A DNA stretch of 64,000 bases, taken from contig BSBM01000092.1 in assembly GCA_027924585.1 (NCBI GenBank), positions 7,310,001-7,374,000 of the forward strand, given 5' to 3'. The position numbers were made by a program, and so were the translations under genes. The stretch comes from Larix kaempferi. Lineage: Eukaryota; Streptophyta; Pinopsida; Pinales; Pinaceae. The notes below the pieces were generated by a model. It saw only the letters and a program-made list of their open reading frames with translations, was not told the origin of the DNA and made no database searches. This document shows, in pieces, positions 57,844 through 64,000 of this stretch (positions are counted from its first letter, which is position 1; each line of letters starts with the position of its first letter).

Positions 57844-60354
57844 TAATAATATTTAAATAATAAACTGCAATAATGGTAACACTTTGTCACTTTGTATATC
57901 ATAAATTAAATTACATCAAGAAACGATGCCTGCATTTTATAAGATTCGAAAGGTTCAATTTTATACCATTTGTAAAGATTAAAAAGATTCAATTTTATAC
58001 CATTTTCAAAGACCAAAAAATTCAATTTTTGAATTTTGGTCCAGATGAAATTAGGGTGGGAATGATTTGCTCTGGCTTAAACCACGTGCATGGAGAGATA
58101 GACAAAAAATCACAATGAAATGCTATTGGGTTGAACCGCAAATGGAGAGATAGACATAGGTGCTGATCGGAAGGAAAGGGAGTGAGATGAACTGTGGAAA
58201 TCGGGTTCCAACGCTATCCATGCATCTCTTCTTTTTATTTTTGATGTAGGAACCACCTACAATTTCAACGAAAAACACTTCCCCAAATTCTTGAACTCTT
58301 AGCTTGAGTATAAATTCAATTTCTTTGTTCAGAAATGGCGTTTTCCTTTTAATAATATGATTACAATTGGGCCATGATATACTGTTGCTTGTACACAAAT
58401 GGAATCGAAAATGGAGTTCGATTCCCAAACATAGTATACATGGGTATTCAAATTTGTGCACAATGACAATTTGCCACGATTTTTCCTCCAGGCCAGCGTT
58501 CATTTCTTCAGTGTTTGTTTCAAAATTTGAGAAACCTAGTTTTTCATGAACAAGTGGAAAAAAAAACTACTACCCTTCAACACAGTTCCAAATATTCAAA
58601 CCCTAACCCTGAAATAGGGAACCTAGCTATCAATTCCGTAACTCGATCTCTATATAAAAATGTTAAACAAATGCTAAAATCTCCAATATTTTACCTTTAG
58701 TGCCAGTAGATTCTCACCCAACACATTTATTTAATCTGTTAAATTTTGGTTAGGGTTAGGGTTTTATGCAGAATGTACTTTAAACAATCTAATTGAAGTA
58801 ACTTGATGTTCCAATTTCAATCGCTTCACTTCCTTCCGATTTGCATAACCTAAGATCTCATAACATAAGGACACTCGAGTGATAAACAATCACATCGAGT
58901 CAGTTTTCAGAAGGGTCTTCCAATTCCAAATACTTCACAGAAATCGCATATTCTTGTAGTTGTTTACTATCAGGAAGTAAGACAATTAAAAAATCCTATG
59001 TACCCATTTTTCGCTGCAGGAATTACATACATATTCCAGAGTAAATGACTTTATTTTTTCAGCAGGATGCAATTCACATTCAATAGAGACAATGAACTTC
59101 ATAAAAAATACATAGAAAGAGATATTCACAAGTCCATATGCATATTAAATGCTTTCATTAATCAAATTCAATTACTCGGAATTTTGTGACCTGATTACAC
59201 AATATGGGTGTATTCTACCCTGGTCATCTCCTCTCTATTTTCCTATCCTCTCTGCCTCTACCTCACCTCTGCTCTACCTCTGCTGTGGCCCATAGCCTTA
59301 CAATCGTATATATGAAGAATCAATTTAACGGTTTAACCCTAACAACCTTTCTATATTTCTATAACTGCATCCCTAAATAGGAGTTCGGCTCTATCCTAAA
59401 GGATGATGCATCATTGACACCTCATCACACTTGGAAACTTCTAGTTTAACCTTGCTAACTATTGAACATTTACAAGATTTTTACATTGAACCCCTCCTTG
59501 TTTTAAGGACAAGAGTCAAGACCTCATGGTCTGTCAAAATTTTTTAATGTGAGTTTGTTTGAGGCCTGATCTGCTGAGCCGTGGCCTGAGGAGGGACTAT
59601 TGACGTTTGATTTTCCTTACCGTCATCTGCTGGGGTTACTCTGTGTCCTGATTGATGAGGCCGCAGCTGCTAGTGGCTTGGTTTGATTGTGCCGTCAACT
59701 TCTGTTGTATGCAGCAGCGTATATAAGGGTTTGTTATATCGGCCATAAGAATTGTGAAATGATATTTTTCCATTTCTCTTGCAGGTTAAAAACGTCAAAA
59801 AGAGTAACAAGAATGGAGCACTAATATATCAAAATGGAGGAGAGAACTAATATGATAAGTAGACCTCTTTCCTTTAGGCTCAGGGAGGATCTGTCAAGAT
59901 TCAAAGAATTGACAGATCCTCTAATCTAGGCAGAAAAAGTGATTCATTTGTTCTGCGACCAGTATGCAATAAATCCGCTTCTTGGGTAACATCAGAATGA
60001 ACTCGGAGGAACCAACAAGAGGATGGGCTATGTGACATGATTCCAAATAAGACCCATGTGTCCGATTTCCACGTCTACATATGTAAGTATAAACAACAAC
60101 TCAACTTACAGGCTTAGGCCAAGCCTGTAGATATACATTATTAAACAGTCTTATGGATGAAAATCAATTTATTTTAACATAATAGTGACAATTACAATTA
60201 CAAGAACTTTACAAAAACTTTAGGAGTTAGTTCCATAAATGTATGAGGTTTGTTATTTAGCTACAAGTTATGTTTCCAAGTATATCTTGTATGCCTGCGA
60301 GCATTAGAGGTTAGAGAGAGAGGCTTGAAAAATGATGGTTAGGAGGGTTAGCTA
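57844..60354. other. Intergenic interval with one inverted short repeat
   Basis: No gene is supported. Pairs of TTAGGG-like units near 58600 and 58750 are too short to be telomeric. The hairpin repeat copy D is at 59985-60131. Confidence 0.45.
59985..60131 (-). repeat. Hairpin-ended short repeat, copy D (inverted)
   Basis: Reverse complement of copies A-C. The hairpin arms TACAGGCTT and AAGCCTGTA are at 60107-60129 and the shared body lies to their left. Confidence 0.85.
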
Positions 60355-60962
60355 TGTTGATGTATATGTAACTTCGGAATGTATTTCATCAGTGTATTAT
60401 ATATATATTTATTGTACCCTTATAAGAGATGTGTTATTCCTCTATAAGGAAGTGTCGTCATGTGGATTGACAAGTGTCGCAAGTATGTGTACTTGCCGAT
60501 GGGTTATTAGACCACCTTATGGGGTCGGCCCTATTTAATATATAATATAATGTGGATGTACTCAAGTAGACAAGTCGGCCCCAGTAGGTCACTGGGCAAA
60601 AAGGTGAGTATAAATAGAGATAGGAGATCTCTATTTTACTCACTCGGAAAAGTATCTATCTCTCTCTCTGAAAAGTGGCACACTAGTGAGGAGGAGGAGG
60701 ATCATCTGCTAGGAGACTATCTCTGTATTATTTGGTTGTATTTTGGTTGAGCCATTGCTCTCTCTATCTCTGAGGAAGTTGTGGGGTTTTTCACCTTAGG
60801 GTTTTCCCCACGGAAACTCTGTGTCTCTTGTCTCTATGCTTTTGATTCTTGCGATGCTTGTGATGCTTGTCATATTATGATTGTCATGCATTGATATACT
60901 GTAGATGTTATTCTCTCAGCAAAGATCCTATAGTATTGTGATTTAATACTAAAAATTTAACA
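60355..60962 (+). repeat. C2 5' LTR (608 bp, left border tentative)
   Basis: The right border is firm: the LTR ends AATTTAACA immediately before the primer site. The left border was chosen as the TGTTG whose start would mirror the ACA end. It contains a TATA box at 60609 and a CT-rich stretch (60655-60670) just downstream. Confidence 0.75.
60609..60616 (+). promoter_or_regulatory. TATA box of C2 LTR
   Basis: TATAAATA within the LTR. The following GATCTC/CTCT-rich region is typical of R-U5 leaders in plant copia LTRs. Confidence 0.6.
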
Positions 60963-60974
60963 TGGTATCAGAGC
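60963..60974 (+). other. C2 primer binding site, initiator Met-tRNA
   Basis: TGGTATCAGAGC starts directly after the LTR, complementary to the 3' end of initiator methionine tRNA. Confidence 0.95.
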
Positions 60975-61537
60975 TTAACTGAGAAGAAGACATTTTGCAG
61001 TGACGGAAGCTTGTATTCCTTGTTTATTGGGTTTCTCTCCACAGATTTTTGAAATTCAGTATAGTAGATTGGATCTAATCATCAAGGCGCATCTTTCTGT
61101 CCAATCAGATTTCAGTTCCGAGCATTTTCAGTTTTGGCCCTAAAAATTAGGGTTTCCACAAAAATAGGAATTTTTGGAAAACTGAAGGTACAGCTGGAAG
61201 CTCCTTGCAAAAATTGAAGGTTTGATCTTTGGATCGAGATTTTTGGCTGGGTAGATCTCCGGGAAACTCAAACCCTAATTCAGGGCTCTCCCTAGTGAAC
61301 CCGGGAGGACAAAAAGGCAATTCTGAAGGGCAAGACTTTGCTGATCTCAAATTCTGAATGTACTAGGCTGATCAGCTCTCCAAGGTGCATCTTTCTATCC
61401 TTTCGGAATTTTGAAATTCACATTTTGAATTTTTAGGGTTTCTCTAACAAACCCTAATCCGGGACCAGATCCAGTTTTCAGCACTTCAAGTGGTAAGTTC
61501 TAAATCTTTTCTATTTCCATTTGAAGTACTCTTAAAT
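60975..61537 (+). other. C2 untranslated leader
   Basis: About 560 bp without a coding frame before the gag ATG at 61538. No unusual structure seen. Confidence 0.6.
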
Positions 61538-64000
61538 ATGTCTCTTCACACCAAGCTTGAGGATAAGCTTGAAGGGGCTGATAACTTCCGAGCCTGGAAG
61601 TATAGGATTGGGCTAATCCTGGAAGAAAATGAGTTGGACTCATATGTGAAAGAAGACATCCCTATCCCAGAGGATGAAGAGGCCAAGGTATTGCACAAGA
61701 AGAACTTGGTCAAGGCAAAGAGAATCATTGCTGATTCTATCAAAGATCATCTCATTCCCCATGTGTCTTCTCTCAAGACACCCAAAGAGATGTTTGAATC
61801 TTTGACCAAGCTATTTGAAGGAAAGAACATAAATCGGAAGATGACCCTGCGGAACCAATTGAGAGCAGTGAAGTTTTAGAATGGAGAAACCATTCAATCT
61901 TACTTTTCAAGGGTCTCTTAGATCAAGGAACAATTAGAAGCAGTAGATGAAATGGTGGAGAATGGTGAGGTGGTGATGACCACTCTAAATGGCCTACCTA
62001 GGTCATGGGATTCCTTTATTCAAGGAATTTGTGCAAGGAAGAAGTTGATCTCTTTCAGTAGGCTTCGGGAAGAATGTTCTCAAGAAGAAGCTAGACTTAT
62101 AGCTCGTGAGGAAAAGATGGGAGGTGAAGATCAAGCTCTTGCAGCTCACACCAAAAGAAGTAAATCCAAGAAGGAATCATCTCATAATAGAAGATTCTCT
62201 CACCATCATCATTATCATAAAGATAAGAAAGATCTCAGATGCTTCACTTGCAATGAGAAGGGACATTTTGCTTCAGATTGTCCCAAGAAGAAGAAAGACA
62301 ACAACAACAACTTCAGTAAGAAGAAGAAGGGCAGCAAAAGAAGATTTCATGCTCATGCTGCCGAAGATGATGAACCCCCAAAGAAGAAGGCTAAGGCAGA
62401 AAGCAGTAGTGATGATGACTCATCAAGTGAAGAAGAGTATGTTTTAATCTCTGCACTCACTGGTACCATCTCCCATGGTTGTAATGATTGGTTGATTGAT
62501 AGTGGGGCTTCCAAACACATGACTGGGTTCAAGGAATCTTTTATGAACCTTTCTGAACATGAATCACCCCATAAGGTGAAACTTGGGGATGATTATCAAT
62601 ATCCAATCAAAGGAAGTGGTGAAGCTTCTTACAACCTAGATTCTGGAAAATCTCTGAAGATGAAGGAAGTCCTCTATGTACCTGGACTCAAGAAGAACTT
62701 ACTCTCCATCTCTGCTTTAGATGCAAAAGGTATGAGGGTTGCATTTGTTGATGGCCAAGTACTAATGTGGCCAAAGGGAAAGACCATGGATGATGCAGTA
62801 GTGATTGGAGAGCAAGAGGGAGGCTTGTATAAACTAAAGGGTCAACCTGAACATGCCATGATACATGAATCCATGGAGCCAAGTGAACTTTGGCATAGGA
62901 GACTTGCTCACATGCACTATAGAGCACTTCCAATTGCAAGCAAGGCTGTAGAAGGTCTTCCTGAAATCAAGACCAAACATGAAGGTGTTTGCAAAGGATG
63001 TGCAAAAGGTAAGAACATTAAGAAGGCTTTTCCAAGCAGTGAAAGCAAGGCAAATGACATCCTGGAAATCATCCACTCAGATGTATGTGGCCCCATGTCA
63101 TCCAGTTCCCTAAGTGGGTATGTTTACTATGTGTCATTTATTGATGACTTCTCCAGGAAGACTTGGGTATACTTCTTGAAGGGCAAAGATGAGGTGCTTG
63201 ATAAATTCAAGGAATTCAAAACCTTGATGGAGAATCAAACTGACAGGAAAATCAAGACATTCAGATCTGACAATGGTGGAGAATTCACCTCAAATGACTT
63301 CAAGAAGCTTTGCAGTGATTCAGGGATTAAGAGGGAGTTGACTACTCCTTATAATCCTCAACAGAATGGAGTTGCAGAAAGAAAAAACAGAACTATCATG
63401 GAAGCAGCAAGGGCAATGTTGCATGACCAGGATCTTCCTATGCATCTATGGGCAGAAGCAGCTAGAACAACTATATATGTGCAGAACAGAACACCCCACA
63501 AGATATTGGACAACAAGACACTAGAAGAAGTCTTTTCTGGTAAGAAACCTGAAGTCAGCCATCTCAGAATATTTGGTTGTCCAGTATACACTCATGTCCC
63601 AAAGGAGAAGACGACTAAACTAGATCCTTCAGGAAAGAAGGGTATCTTTGTGGATTATAGTGAAAGCTCGAAGGCTTACAGAATATATTTTCCAGGGTTC
63701 AAGAAGATTGATGTCAGCAGGGATGTAACATTTGATGAGAATTCAGCATTCATCAAATCAAGAAAGGCACCTACCGAAGTTTATGAAGAACCTAAGGAAA
63801 CAAGATTTCAGGACACTACCATGACTGAAGCAGTTCCAGAAACTACTCGTGAGTTTGAAGATCCACAAGAATCTGTAGATCCACCCTGTGAGGATAACTC
63901 TCACAAGAGGAAACCTGTATGGGCTAGAGAGCTCATTCATGATGCAGAAAGATTTGGCATTCCAGAAGAAGAACACAGAGCAAAGAAGAGAACCAGATCA
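61538..64000 (+). pseudogene. C2 gag, protease and integrase (runs off the window)
   Basis: The ATG at 61538 opens a copia gag (UBN2/DUF4219 type). F-R-A-W-K-Y lies near the start, then T-P-K-E-M-F-E-S-L-T-K-L-F. Two TAG stops at 61877 and 61919 interrupt it. From 61922 the frame stays open to the window edge, over 690 codons. Landmarks are a CCHC knuckle at 62240-62281, protease D-S-G-A-S-K-H-M at 62498, the integrase zinc region (H at 62894, then C-x-x-C near 62995), catalytic D in H-S-D-V-C-G, D in S-D-N-G-G-E-F and E in A-E-R-K-N-R. The G-x-K-P block ends integrase near 63550. RT should follow outside the window. With only two stops it is the best preserved copia here. Confidence 0.92.

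Larger units (their letters stand above)
60355..64000 (+). mobile_element. Ty1/copia LTR retrotransposon C2, 5' half
   Basis: A 5' LTR, primer site, gag, protease and integrase follow in copia order, and the element leaves the window before RT. It is a different family from C1. The LTR left border (TGTTGATG at 60355) is an estimate because the partner LTR is outside the window. Confidence 0.9.

Noticed and set aside
58590-58770. Telomere-like CCCTAA/TTAGGG motifs.
   Set aside because: Only about two units each. Too short to indicate interstitial telomeric repeats.
1-64000. UAG recoded as glutamine, because most internal stops are TAG at likely Gln positions.
   Set aside because: CAG and CAA are used freely as Gln in the same ORFs, TGA and TAA stops and frameshifts also occur, and long stretches (45597-48107, 61922-64000) contain no TAG. 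Decay by deamination explains it better.

Overview
The window is nuclear DNA of a land plant with a repeat-dominated genome. Supporting signs are Ty1/copia elements primed by initiator-Met tRNA, Ty3/gypsy elements of non-chromovirus type, CACTA-type sequences, short GT-AG introns and many layers of nested insertions. A gymnosperm, probably a conifer, is my best guess, but nothing here proves the lineage. I found no intact ordinary cellular gene, tRNA, rRNA or CRISPR array.

Layout, 1-7556: a decayed intron-containing gene with transposase-like motifs (1-2926), one CACTA-type terminus (4216) and the 5' part of a decayed long ORF (5719-7556). 7557-27279: a copia element on the minus strand (called C1 here) that interrupts that ORF, flanked by the 5-bp duplication ATCTA. 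Inside C1 sits a gypsy element on the plus strand (G1, 11767-25344), flanked by the duplication AAAGC. G1 has gag, protease and RT-RNase H, but no integrase, and carries a spliced antisense ORF with a plant-mobile-domain-like region. The interrupted ORF resumes in frame at 27285.

27979-34615: a mosaic of duplicated blocks, a short repeat with a hairpin end, and a kelch-repeat gene fragment. 34616-37477: a multi-exon minus-strand gene of Ptta/En/Spm (CACTA-associated) type. 38430-38720: a LINE remnant. 39049-53170: a second gypsy element (G2), flanked by the duplication TTCAT. G2 has gag with a zinc-knuckle array, protease, a second gag-like region, an unbroken RT-RNase H-integrase and a long sense accessory ORF behind its own TATA-like box. 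A copia-type solo LTR (42976-43894, duplication ACTCC) with an expanded decamer array interrupts G2. 54875-57843: a tandem array with a period of about 870 bp. 60355-64000: the 5' half of a plus-strand copia element (C2) that leaves the window before RT.

The elements are linked by insertion history, not by a shared pathway. The order is relict ORF, then C1 (LTRs about 4% different by eye), then G1 (about 1.6%). Almost every relict ORF is broken by in-frame stops. A hand count gives about 31 TAG, 8 TGA and 3 TAA, which points to cytosine deamination at CAG (CHG) sites in methylated DNA.
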